Shown one piece after another: positions 25,801 to 32,526 of a DNA stretch of 40,340 bases. The position numbers were made by a program, and so were the translations under genes. Position 1 is the stretch's first letter, and the number at the start of each line of letters is the position of its first letter. The notes under the pieces are model-generated. The model made no database searches. It had not been told where the DNA came from and saw only the letters and a program-made list of their open reading frames with translations. The stretch is from Candidatus Heimdallarchaeota archaeon (GTDB lineage: Archaea; Asgardarchaeota; Heimdallarchaeia; Heimdallarchaeales; Heimdallarchaeaceae): the NCBI GenBank assembly GCA_023270155.1, contig JAGLTB010000021.1, positions 1 to 40,340 on the forward strand, read 5' to 3'.

Positions 25801-28800
25801 CAATTGTAGAGATATCTTCAGTTATAAATGAAAGAATATCCCCTACTCCAGAATAAATCAGCTTACGAACTTGGTTATTATCCAAGCCTATGAATGCAAC
25901 AGAGGCTCGATATAATTGAACTTCTCGGAAGATGTCCAGTTTCACTAAAGCAGGACGCGACTCTCTTATTTCTTCCATGCGAGAGATAAAGTCCTGAATT
26001 GAGTTTATTCCAATATCATTCAGTTTCTCCAAATAATCCTCCTCTATAGAAGGACATACTGAAAGAGGAATTGCAGAACTTATGCGTCTTTCAGCAAGTT
26101 CATCAAAAGAGATAAGATCTAATGCATGAAACTCTTGATAAATTGGGTTTTGAGTGATCTGATGCAACTCATCCTTATTTACTAATGCAAGATCTATTAC
26201 TGAATTTATCTCATGAAATTCTAGTCGTTTCAATTCATCATATGAAAGAAATCCAATGAATCTTATAGATCCTGAAAGAAGCTCTTTTGTTTTCTTGTAT
26301 TCTTCAATCGAAAGAACTTCTGAGATACCCATAATGCTTGCAGAGTAGAAGAGTGATTCAATATCAGAAATACCTATGTCTTTAAGCTCCTCTATTTTCT
26401 TTTCTGATAAGAACTCTGAAGGTCTTACTATATGAGCTTGAGATAAGCGGAAAGCAACTATATCGGAATAGGTTAATGCTTCTTTTATTTCTCTTATTTC
26501 TTTTTGAGAGTTGCCTGTTATTTCGGAAATTTGTTTTACAGGAATTGAAAAGAAATCGATTAATGTATTGACTGAGGATTTGCTTAATTTAAGAGCGATT
26601 GTTCGAGGTAATCCCATGGAAGCAATTGGTATGGCAAGTTCCATGATTAATCTATCTAACGAATCATTTTCTAATAAGCGTGAGTAAAAGGGTTGAAGAG
26701 CTGAATGTTCTTCAAAATCAATTTCGAAAACATCTCCAATTATTACGTCTTTATATTCTTCTCGTCTTGCTTTTCTGATTCGAGTAAAGAATGGAGTGAT
26801 TCTTAGAGGAAGCTCCAAAATTGATCTAATTAAGGTTAAATTATAATTCTCTGTAAGATATTGTTGATCCTTCCCCATTAGGTCTTTTATCACCTTATTA
26901 TCTGTAATTACATCAAATAACGTTTTACTCTCTATATCTTGAACTACTTTCTTGAAATAAGATGAGTTATATACAGTAGCAGGGAGATTAGCAAAGTAAT
27001 GAAATGCCTGCATTATGATAATTTTAGAAGAATATGTGGATACAACACGGAACAGAACTGGATCTGTAAGATCTGCATCAGGAATGAAAAGCAGTTGATA
27101 AACATAATCAATGTTATTTTGCTCAAGAATCTCCATTGAATACTCTGAGATCTCTGTGAATATTTTTAGTGGTAGTGTTAAGTACTTTTGAACTGCTGAG
27201 ATCTTTTTCCATATCTCTGGATTAGCATAATAGTATTGCTCTTCAGTTGAATAATATAGCTCTTGTATTGTTTGAAAGCGTTCAAATTGGAATATTGAAT
27301 CTCTGCTTAACACTCTTTGTTCATGCCTGTCGAACAATTGTGTTTCAAAGGCAAAAATACCTTTATTTTCATAGAGAGCTTGAATGCTTGATGTTGTCAA
27401 AGATATTATAATTTCCTTAATCTCATCTGGTTGAGCTTTAGTTAATTTACTAATTTTTTGAGCAGGAGCCATAATGAATTCTGCTATAGTTTTAATTCCG
27501 TTTTCTCTAAGAATTTCAGTATTGGTAAAGGATAGGGATGGTAAGAAATAAACTGGGAGTGAAAAGTAACCGAATATGTCTGATAAATCTAAAGCATTCT
27601 TAATAGTTTCAAATCTTTCATCAGCAATTCCTGTCTTTTCCATTAGTGCTTCAGGTGAAGATAACATGAAGCCTAGCAGAGTGGAAATGCTAGCTTTTCT
27701 TAGTATTTCGATAATCTCTGGATCTAACATGTCTGAGATATGATAGAGTGGAAGGTTCAGAATAGCTTTGAAAGATTCAATAACATCCCAAGGAAGAGAT
27801 TCTATTGTCCATTTATCCTTTGAAGTTGAGAAATAAAGATCCTCAATTGTGACTATATTATGTATATCTAATTCTCTTACAATCCTGGATTCTAAAATTC
27901 CAAGTTCTGATAGATCTATTCCAGTATCACTTATTCTTACATTTCTTTGCAGTGATTGAGCTTCTTCAATTTGAATTTCTAGATAATCAACTAAATCTGA
28001 GGGTTGACTTACTAATAAATCGATAATCTTAGTTATCCCATGATTACGTAGGGTGTTCAGTTGTAGTGTTGATAAAGTAGAAACTTGAATATCATCTATA
28101 ACTTGTTCTTCATCTGTCTCTTCATCTTTAACAGTTCTTTTAATCTCCTGTTCCCAAGTCACTAATGTTAATGGAGAACGTAGAAGTTTCCTAAATTTTT
28201 CTATCACATTCCAATTAACAAAAGCTGATGAGAATGTGAGAGGGTTTGCAAGATAGAAGATTTTGTCTATTGTATCATATCCAGATAGAATTAGAGAAAC
28301 AATTTCGGCAGAGGAGAATCTTTCAGACTCTTCAAACTCAAATGAAACTAAGGACTCATATTTGGTTCCTTTTTTCTCAAAAAAGAAGGTTCCTTGTTTT
28401 AAAATTGAAAAATCATCAAACAGTTGCGTTATATTTTCTTCTTCTTTTCCAAGAATGGATGCCAATTCTGTGACAGTGTAATCAAAAATTTGATGGATTG
28501 CTATTATCCCATAGTTTCTCAATTTATCATAATCATCCAAAGTGAGACCACTTATTCGGGATATCGGAAGAGCTAAGCTTCGCAGAAACTCATCATATTC
28601 GCTGAGAAGAACTATTTGTTGATTAAATTCGCTCTCTTCTTCGATATCTCTTGTTTTAATTTTATTGTATAAATTCAAAGCTAACTTTCTTTCTTTTGTT
28701 GTATTAAGTTCTGATTCAATTATCTCAGGTAGTAAATCTAAAAACTGTCTAATTGTTACAATATTTCGTAATTTTAATTTTAGTAAAGTATCTTTTAGTT

Positions 28801-31800
28801 CAGGATGTTCTTTGAATTTACTAGAATATATCTGAGTAAGCTCAATTAGTTCAAGATTAGAAAGTTTGTTCAGACTCTCAAAATTCTTCCAAAAGTCTTG
28901 AATTAATGATGGTTTTTCAGTAGGGTAGACACTGAAAAGATCCTGTAAATTATGTTTAAATTGATCAAAATAACCAATGAATTTTGGAAAGATTTTCTTC
29001 AATAATACAGAATCTTTTCCAAAAGTTGCTCTGTTCTTATTGATTTCCTCCACTGAAATAGCCTTCTTGAACTCTTCTACTTTTATTTCTGATAGATTTA
29101 GAATTTCTGCTAATTCACTGTTAGTCCATAGTGTGAAACGACCAATGCAGTTTATACCCACATCATACAGCAAATTAGAATTCTTACGAAGAGAAGGGAA
29201 AGCAAAGGTCAGAGGAGTTCTGAGGAATGTTGAGATTTCTGTATATTTCTTCTTGTTTTCTGATGATAATGAATATACTTCTGGAGGATTATAGAACAGC
29301 TCTTCTAAAGTAACAATTCCTTCTGTTTTAAAGAACTCAGGTTCATCAATCCAAGAGGGTATAGGTGTTCCTAGTTTCTTTTTAATCCACTCAATATCTT
29401 TCTTACGTAAGCCAACTTTACGTAATTGGATGGATGGAAAAGCCAAGAAAGAAGAAGTTGTAAAAATCTGAAGAACTTTCAATTCTCTTTCAATATCTAG
29501 AGATATGATTTTTATGTGAGAGAGATCTTTATCCTGTTTGGTTTCCCTAATATGAGATAAGAGTTTGTATTTAGATTCTTTAAGTAAGAAATTACGAAGC
29601 GATGCAAATTTCTTATTATTAATAGAAGCCACTGGTAAGTAAATTAAATCCAATAATGTTGAAATTTTGTGTGTAGTTAGAATCTTCTTGATTTCTGATT
29701 CTTCTTGTTTTAAACCTTCATCTGTTGAAAATTGTAACTTTGATAAACTAATAGATTTCGAAGAAGAAGAAAGGATATCCATAAAAGATGCATAGAGTTT
29801 TCTTTCAAGCTCTTTGATTACTATTAATTCATCAAGATTTGCATTCACAAAATCCTCTATTGTTTTTATCTTTCTCCTGTGGAAAGCGTTTTTAGTATAT
29901 GCATCTGTCCAGTCAGGAGTCAGTTTAGTGATATTTGTTTTAGCAAAATCTGGGAATTTATCACACAATTGAGAATAAACATTTTTCAAATAATTTACTA
30001 AAATTGCAGTAATTTCTGCTTGATAATTTATAGTAGTTGGCAATTTAGTTTGAAAGAGGAACTCTTCGATAGTTGTCTCTTGAGCGATTAAACCTTTAGA
30101 ATTATCCTTTAAGTAATTAAATGATGGGAACAAAGTCTGTATTTTTAGGTCTGCTGTTTTAGTCAAGGATGCTATTAGTTGCTTACCTTCAGAGGAAATT
30201 GCAGCACTACTTTTCTTGTTCATATTGAGTAAAAACTGATGTAGTAAATCTTCCCTCATATTTTCAAAAAGTTTCTCTGGTAAACCAGCAACTGATTGAA
30301 GTTTTCTATAATCTGTAGCAAAGTAATGATAGCTATTTTGAATCCATCGTCTATACAATGAATCCTTTAAGGAGTCAAATGATTTTCCATTATCTGAAAC
30401 GAATCTTTTTTCTATGGTTCTGCTTACAAAGATTTTAGGATCGAATCTTGGACTCATACCTTCCCTATCTAGTTCTGATATTGTTCTCAATTTTATATTG
30501 TAAATATCCTCTTCAGAGAGCGATAGAAGGGTAACAAGTTCTTCTGAAGGAGTAATAAGAAAATCTGCAACAGATTCAATGGCTTTTGATTTCAAGGCAT
30601 ATTGTATTCTCGAAGGACACCATACATTAGCTCCAAAAAGTCGTTTTCCTAAAGGCATGAAAAGTTTGACTTTTTTCGTTGCTCCATGAGCAAGCGCTGC
30701 TGCAATTCTATCTGATTCCAATCTGAAATCAGTATAACTCAGATCTTCGTCTTCCAATATTTTTGTTAGATTCTCAACAATTATAGGAGCTGACCTAACA
30801 AAACGAGATAATCTTGCATGTTCTCTTCGTTTTCTTTTAGCTCTACTAAGAAAGGTCTTTAATCTTCTTCCTAGTTGCATTAGAGCTAATCTAATTTCTT
30901 CCTCAATCTCTGGAACAATAGAAATATATTCCTTACTGGTTTCAGGAAAGGGAATTTTTGTACTAACCAATGAAACAGCAATCGCTAATGGATCAGATTG
31001 TCTAGTAAGACCATAGTCATTCCACCTTATTGAAGAGACAACATGTGTAATAACATCGTTCCCAGCTCCAAAAACAAGAGGAATACGATTAGCATAACGA
31101 TATATTATCTTATTATCCGTTACTGTTGCACCTTTTACTTGTGATGCTTCTCCAACTCCTCCTCCATACCCTAATGCCGCTTCAATAACAAATGGATGTC
31201 CAGAGTAAGCTTTTGGAGCTCGAGTCACAGCTTCTACGAATTTTGGTTGTAATTCTTTTTCTAAACCCCTCCTTAATCTGTTTGCGCCTAGAGGAGAAAG
31301 AGCTGTTCCTCTTGGTGCATCAAACTGAAAAATCCTATCTCTTTTTCTCTTTACATCTTTAGCTTCTTGATATGCTTTCACAAATCCTTCATGAACGATT
31401 CTTCGAATCTCATGTGATGTGATATCTTTTGGGGATTTATTTGGATCTATCTCTAGGAGCTGGAAGAAATCTTCTGCTATTTCTTCAGTCACTCCCATAA
31501 ATTGTGTTGCTAGAAACTCCTTCAATTTCTTGCTTCTAGTTACAGCTAATTCAGCTTTGAATTGTGTAATATCACACCCCCAGGGATGAATTTTCACAGG
31601 TTGAGGAGGTGGAGGCATATCATCTACAACACTATCATAATCCAAATCCTCTGTTTCTCCCTCTTTGTCACCTGGTAATCTTACTTTGAAGGTTGAGTAA
31701 GGAGTAATAATTGCTAACTGTCTGAAATACTCCTTCACACTATTTTTAGCTAATCTCCAAGCTCCTGTAAAAGTGATTGAAATTTCCAATCCTGGTTCTA

Positions 31801-32359
31801 CCAAATAATTAGGGTCTCCTGGAAGATATTCATGCTGTTCCATTATTATTGGTTCATTCTTTTCCAGGTTAATCATCAGATGCATTTCATGAGTGATATC
31901 GTCCATGAAATACCTACTACGAATCTTTGCAGGGAGATCTACAGAAGACATTGAATAAAGCAAACACATTTTTGCTCCTAAACCGAATCTTCCACGTGTC
32001 TGAATCACACCATATTTAGTTCCTGTTAAAACTCTCCCAAATAAGTCTGCAATCTCATTACCTGGAACTCCAACGCCATTATCTCTACATGAAAGTTGAA
32101 GAAAATCTAAATGCTTTTCCAGCTTCTTGTACTGTGTTACATCTAATAGCTCATTAATTTCTCTACTGGATAATTTTCTTAAATCAACACTAACAACTGG
32201 GCTAATACCTCTTTTTTCAGCTGAATCCAAGCCATTTTCAACTAGTTCCCTTATGCTTGTAAAGACTGCTCTCATCGAATTTCCAAAGCCTGCAATCGCT
32301 CTGTTCTCATTAAAGAAAGCAGCTGCAGACATCTTTTTTGTAATAGAATTTTCAGACAC
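19847..32359 (-). CDS. top6B: Giant DNA topoisomerase VI subunit B with about 40 C-terminal repeats
   Basis: A 4170-residue protein; ordinary subunit B is about 530. The N-terminal core is normal: GHKL N-box RELVENGLDSAE (Glu38, Asn42), G1 DNGVGVP (93-99), G2 QTRGRFGLGAK (120-130), an H2TH-like region (about 269-326), and a transducer with NRIPLVFGAG and STKIPF, whose Lys468 is the likely ATP-sensing lysine. After about residue 545 the protein continues without a stop through about 40 copies of an 85-residue repeat (from about 585 to 4091), then a Lys/Ser/Thr/Ala-rich tail (4092-4170). The core binds ATP, dimerises and captures DNA together with subunit A. Start is GTG at 32359 (next ATG is codon 10) with GGGG upstream and a TATA at 32396-32405. 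The frame shows no break, so the fusion is real unless misassembled. Confidence 0.95.
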   Translation of the reverse strand: MSENSITKKMSAAAFFNENRAIAGFGNSMRAVFTSIRELVENGLDSAEKRGISPVVSVDLRKLSSREINELLDVTQYKKLEKHLDFLQLSCRDNGVGVPGNEIADLFGRVLTGTKYGVIQTRGRFGLGAKMCLLYSMSSVDLPAKIRSRYFMDDITHEMHLMINLEKNEPIIMEQHEYLPGDPNYLVEPGLEISITFTGAWRLAKNSVKEYFRQLAIITPYSTFKVRLPGDKEGETEDLDYDSVVDDMPPPPQPVKIHPWGCDITQFKAELAVTRSKKLKEFLATQFMGVTEEIAEDFFQLLEIDPNKSPKDITSHEIRRIVHEGFVKAYQEAKDVKRKRDRIFQFDAPRGTALSPLGANRLRRGLEKELQPKFVEAVTRAPKAYSGHPFVIEAALGYGGGVGEASQVKGATVTDNKIIYRYANRIPLVFGAGNDVITHVVSSIRWNDYGLTRQSDPLAIAVSLVSTKIPFPETSKEYISIVPEIEEEIRLALMQLGRRLKTFLSRAKRKRREHARLSRFVRSAPIIVENLTKILEDEDLSYTDFRLESDRIAAALAHGATKKVKLFMPLGKRLFGANVWCPSRIQYALKSKAIESVADFLITPSEELVTLLSLSEEDIYNIKLRTISELDREGMSPRFDPKIFVSRTIEKRFVSDNGKSFDSLKDSLYRRWIQNSYHYFATDYRKLQSVAGLPEKLFENMREDLLHQFLLNMNKKSSAAISSEGKQLIASLTKTADLKIQTLFPSFNYLKDNSKGLIAQETTIEEFLFQTKLPTTINYQAEITAILVNYLKNVYSQLCDKFPDFAKTNITKLTPDWTDAYTKNAFHRRKIKTIEDFVNANLDELIVIKELERKLYASFMDILSSSSKSISLSKLQFSTDEGLKQEESEIKKILTTHKISTLLDLIYLPVASINNKKFASLRNFLLKESKYKLLSHIRETKQDKDLSHIKIISLDIERELKVLQIFTTSSFLAFPSIQLRKVGLRKKDIEWIKKKLGTPIPSWIDEPEFFKTEGIVTLEELFYNPPEVYSLSSENKKKYTEISTFLRTPLTFAFPSLRKNSNLLYDVGINCIGRFTLWTNSELAEILNLSEIKVEEFKKAISVEEINKNRATFGKDSVLLKKIFPKFIGYFDQFKHNLQDLFSVYPTEKPSLIQDFWKNFESLNKLSNLELIELTQIYSSKFKEHPELKDTLLKLKLRNIVTIRQFLDLLPEIIESELNTTKERKLALNLYNKIKTRDIEEESEFNQQIVLLSEYDEFLRSLALPISRISGLTLDDYDKLRNYGIIAIHQIFDYTVTELASILGKEEENITQLFDDFSILKQGTFFFEKKGTKYESLVSFEFEESERFSSAEIVSLILSGYDTIDKIFYLANPLTFSSAFVNWNVIEKFRKLLRSPLTLVTWEQEIKRTVKDEETDEEQVIDDIQVSTLSTLQLNTLRNHGITKIIDLLVSQPSDLVDYLEIQIEEAQSLQRNVRISDTGIDLSELGILESRIVRELDIHNIVTIEDLYFSTSKDKWTIESLPWDVIESFKAILNLPLYHISDMLDPEIIEILRKASISTLLGFMLSSPEALMEKTGIADERFETIKNALDLSDIFGYFSLPVYFLPSLSFTNTEILRENGIKTIAEFIMAPAQKISKLTKAQPDEIKEIIISLTTSSIQALYENKGIFAFETQLFDRHEQRVLSRDSIFQFERFQTIQELYYSTEEQYYYANPEIWKKISAVQKYLTLPLKIFTEISEYSMEILEQNNIDYVYQLLFIPDADLTDPVLFRVVSTYSSKIIIMQAFHYFANLPATVYNSSYFKKVVQDIESKTLFDVITDNKVIKDLMGKDQQYLTENYNLTLIRSILELPLRITPFFTRIRKARREEYKDVIIGDVFEIDFEEHSALQPFYSRLLENDSLDRLIMELAIPIASMGLPRTIALKLSKSSVNTLIDFFSIPVKQISEITGNSQKEIREIKEALTYSDIVAFRLSQAHIVRPSEFLSEKKIEELKDIGISDIESLFYSASIMGISEVLSIEEYKKTKELLSGSIRFIGFLSYDELKRLEFHEINSVIDLALVNKDELHQITQNPIYQEFHALDLISFDELAERRISSAIPLSVCPSIEEDYLEKLNDIGINSIQDFISRMEEIRESRPALVKLDIFREVQLYRASVAFIGLDNNQVRKLIYSGVGDILSFITEDISTIALLLKMSEKKVQRFLDRITPENLMKEVKRKGVKLEEFSVLSKGKINSLLRTGKEYVQDLYSLNYQAYPSISVSGDYMRDFLNACHISVYRIKELSSEDKLRLIGEGILRLIDLFNSSDKDLKSAFEGSVPKEISKIRKGVFTLSKGAQLKLNEPIIQLLKSLEFDPTKKAAEDLFGFIPEALMQLTESDKIVKTSSIAFIEQLVSFLCLNVLSIPGISIPTKSVLWNKGIKHVIELLSLNLTELTGVSKETTSEIRIFKREFDLSQKMSETFSQFIDHSLSFPNKAERQFMKYGLSSALLIIDFIPHPVFELDDLEKSTIRIATSNMFKPISWLTSDLSLSVKQLISLAQIGGINIISGLLLLSQNEQYQGLYTKTTEFLNKSIIQFSSPDWAIKLEDTKIITDPSVLKKLKDEKIVYLDELLSLDSKIVQNESLLADVYPLILSLKSLPLYSVEYLTSKQIDTLKGHGIKNLYQYLLVPSPLLSTITKIPEEKITRNKTTQNIKLLEQSVKQTGLDLSLFPEISQDTRKILADFGCVSLVQASKLNLDLLPLSNEERNKIVKLTSYLLTPITLIGKTLKLKDTEIKDLLSNGITTYTNLLEIPPKNWSSSLHKLLDNQKEDPTYLVKLLKNIKKQGIGLEKLTLSAKLTAPLLQIGVSTIEHLYFIPIEYIVKNTRLKSNDINALRDKLSYNISYLSTITQESIDFCYEKGLTTIIEHLIFIKKLPKNIQEEILHSLSLIKSIRESGFVEPLSEMETYLQQKGFSSYKALITSPSFKEDEEIFAKFAPYLLANLKYLDVDQKILDKWKNADFTIIADLFFMSPSIVASTTKTKVSDIQNLIDSLKIDNILQKIDTVAEKTDDEFFFLSTADRNFLKSIGIYSLNDLAENSIYDWLVSMKKIQQIRNKTKSALVSSILYYPSISEYTLSDIKRDYFEKGITTVQELISISNQAEKNKIIGFMKLFSANKETVESDYIPISQYLENGNPGELFSKKISTSNVNTVVDLVTVLEQNKDSLSILGHKINQSFQNPVSSLSFLSKSDTENLALKGIFTVGELIIKPSSFWTNLTPASFKETIISSLSSLSYKKIETDVSKKVQLSKIKIFDADTKKEILKHYATMDDLIYSLKQEDYPISKALGNKIQRRLNTPIQLLLFPNVTIKSWQKLLKSINTIEDLYLLTNKELSSILSLKQTEVGKLRYSLAESNIGHNPIIKENKLFSKKDIDILKQKNIKTYVDLFDDKVKLEKVPNYILDKIKIFKQLSLKDFDPYSEFSLSILDLAYLAPSIDKMTMEKKQRDSISTIINFIFSKGLLLSQILNLETKDQKFEMSDTTIEYLLLLEKHEIEIYDKTRSHLHSKISKRFKELVPYLSRSPILLAPNRNSINQVAKLPYRNIRELLLEDSIKIKKQIAETTFLRNLRNISINLLNDLQKELTNLPSELLSGSNISQLEKNTIYSIEEAITFNKQSSAKTSSLWKLTETVCTMVETELLSLPTVRQSKNIQKLVSELKLVNIYDLLFYCKSITPESDKLNCVNLLPKLSSTKVERMLDDEQKRLSSFIRGSELAPFLRKQKIRSFGTLIKHLESKEIAEYEPELIELVTALRAPINLFVVQERLVSKLEVAGIVQVIDFIAVPDVRKVVKMSLTEQEQTAVQKLQSSLSLSLIKDALTTKSYPIEKIGLFDKNMKKLLKISGYTSIAHLNNPEELIASTSKLNKLQITRIHKFLETPIYYLTDMIKANAQSVFLLHSNNITNLWDLFATPIQQLSKIVKISVKNLRSLYASLNPDSLKQAEKDQVEIRKTLPHTTEGNIAQLKGSSITTLQALLMPDSEMKQSTSLKDPNVKKLIGTLEQPIGNLEIKPEVINQIKQLGITSIKDFVVYPAAQLDEKTDLSYMVIKSLKSRLPPKKVKATKKSSTSKPATKKATPKKTGSTVAKPKASVKTKSTANKSAKARQTTLLDMTKSNTNSTTVKKSSNSKKKEDN
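19850..20086 (-). other. Lysine-rich tail of Top6B with a PIP-box-like motif
   Basis: The last 79 residues are low-complexity and rich in Lys, Ser, Thr, Ala and Pro, like histone H1 or other DNA-binding tails. Inside is ARQTTLLDMTKS (Gln4142 at 19934-19936). It matches the start of PCNA-binding boxes (Q-x-x-L, compare QATLFDFL in archaeal RFC) but lacks the aromatic pair, so PCNA binding is only possible, not shown. Confidence 0.4.
20087..30607 (-). repeat. About 40 degenerate HhH-like protein repeats within top6B
   Basis: By eye, residues 585-4091 of the B subunit break into about 40 units of about 85 residues. A unit reads roughly: L-x3-G-I-x-T-I-x-D-L, then 6-8 residues, L, about 10 residues, I-x2-L-x3-L, a Pro-Leu/Ile (as in LNLPLYHIS, LETPIYYL, LRTPLTFAF, LEQPIGNL), and on to the next L. 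Clear examples are LRENGIKTIAEFI, LKGHGIKNLYQYLLVP, LLSNGITTYTNLLEIP, IKQLGITSIKDFVVYP and LRNHGITKIIDLLV. The GI-[TS]-[IL] hairpin between two helices resembles the helix-hairpin-helix of RadA ([13 protein letters not shown] in this window). The copies differ greatly in sequence, so the array is old and not a recent DNA-level expansion. Confidence 0.8.
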
Positions 32360-32395
32360 GTTGTCTACCCCTATTATGACTCATATTTAGCTTTC

Positions 32396-32405
32396 TAATA
32401 TATTA
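32396..32405 (-). promoter_or_regulatory. TATA element of the top6BA operon
   Basis: TAATATATTA on the minus strand would start transcription near 32373. That gives a short leader with GGGG (32368-32371) about 9 bases before the GTG start at 32359. Confidence 0.45.
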
Positions 32406-32497
32406 CATTAATTATAGTCTTACACGAGTATATAATTTACAGAATCAGATATCTATATTTAAAGTTAAATTTTACCGGCAAAAATTGTTAAAATTAA

Positions 32498-32524
32498 GAA
32501 AATGGAAAAAGAAAAGAAAAAAGG
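32498..32524 (-). terminator. Oligo-T terminator after the LVIVD surface protein
   Basis: On the minus strand the stop of the surface-protein gene is followed by CACCTTTTTTCTTTTCTTTTTCC, a run of pyrimidines typical of archaeal termination. Confidence 0.5.
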
Positions 32525-32526
32525 TG

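Noticed and set aside
28246-28481. Two overlapping plus-strand frames inside top6B
   Set aside because: Both are shadows of the repeat-coding sequence; overlapping alternatives with no start signals.
20087-30607. Recent tandem DNA duplication or CRISPR-like array
   Set aside because: The units are similar only at the level of protein pattern; no repeated DNA strings of useful length were seen.
19847-32359. Possibility that the giant top6B is several genes or an assembly join
   Set aside because: The frame is open for 4170 codons with no stop, even codon use and the same repeat type throughout. No promoter or Shine-Dalgarno plus start cluster stands out inside it. A misassembly can only be excluded with reads.
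32382-32384. ATG opening a ten-codon upstream frame that overlaps the top6B GTG start
   Set aside because: The TATA at 32396-32405 puts the expected transcript start downstream of this ATG, so it is probably not in the message.
32127-32390. Plus-strand frame of 87 codons opposite the top6B start
   Set aside because: It is the antisense shadow of the conserved GHKL N-box region, with no promoter or recognisable protein.
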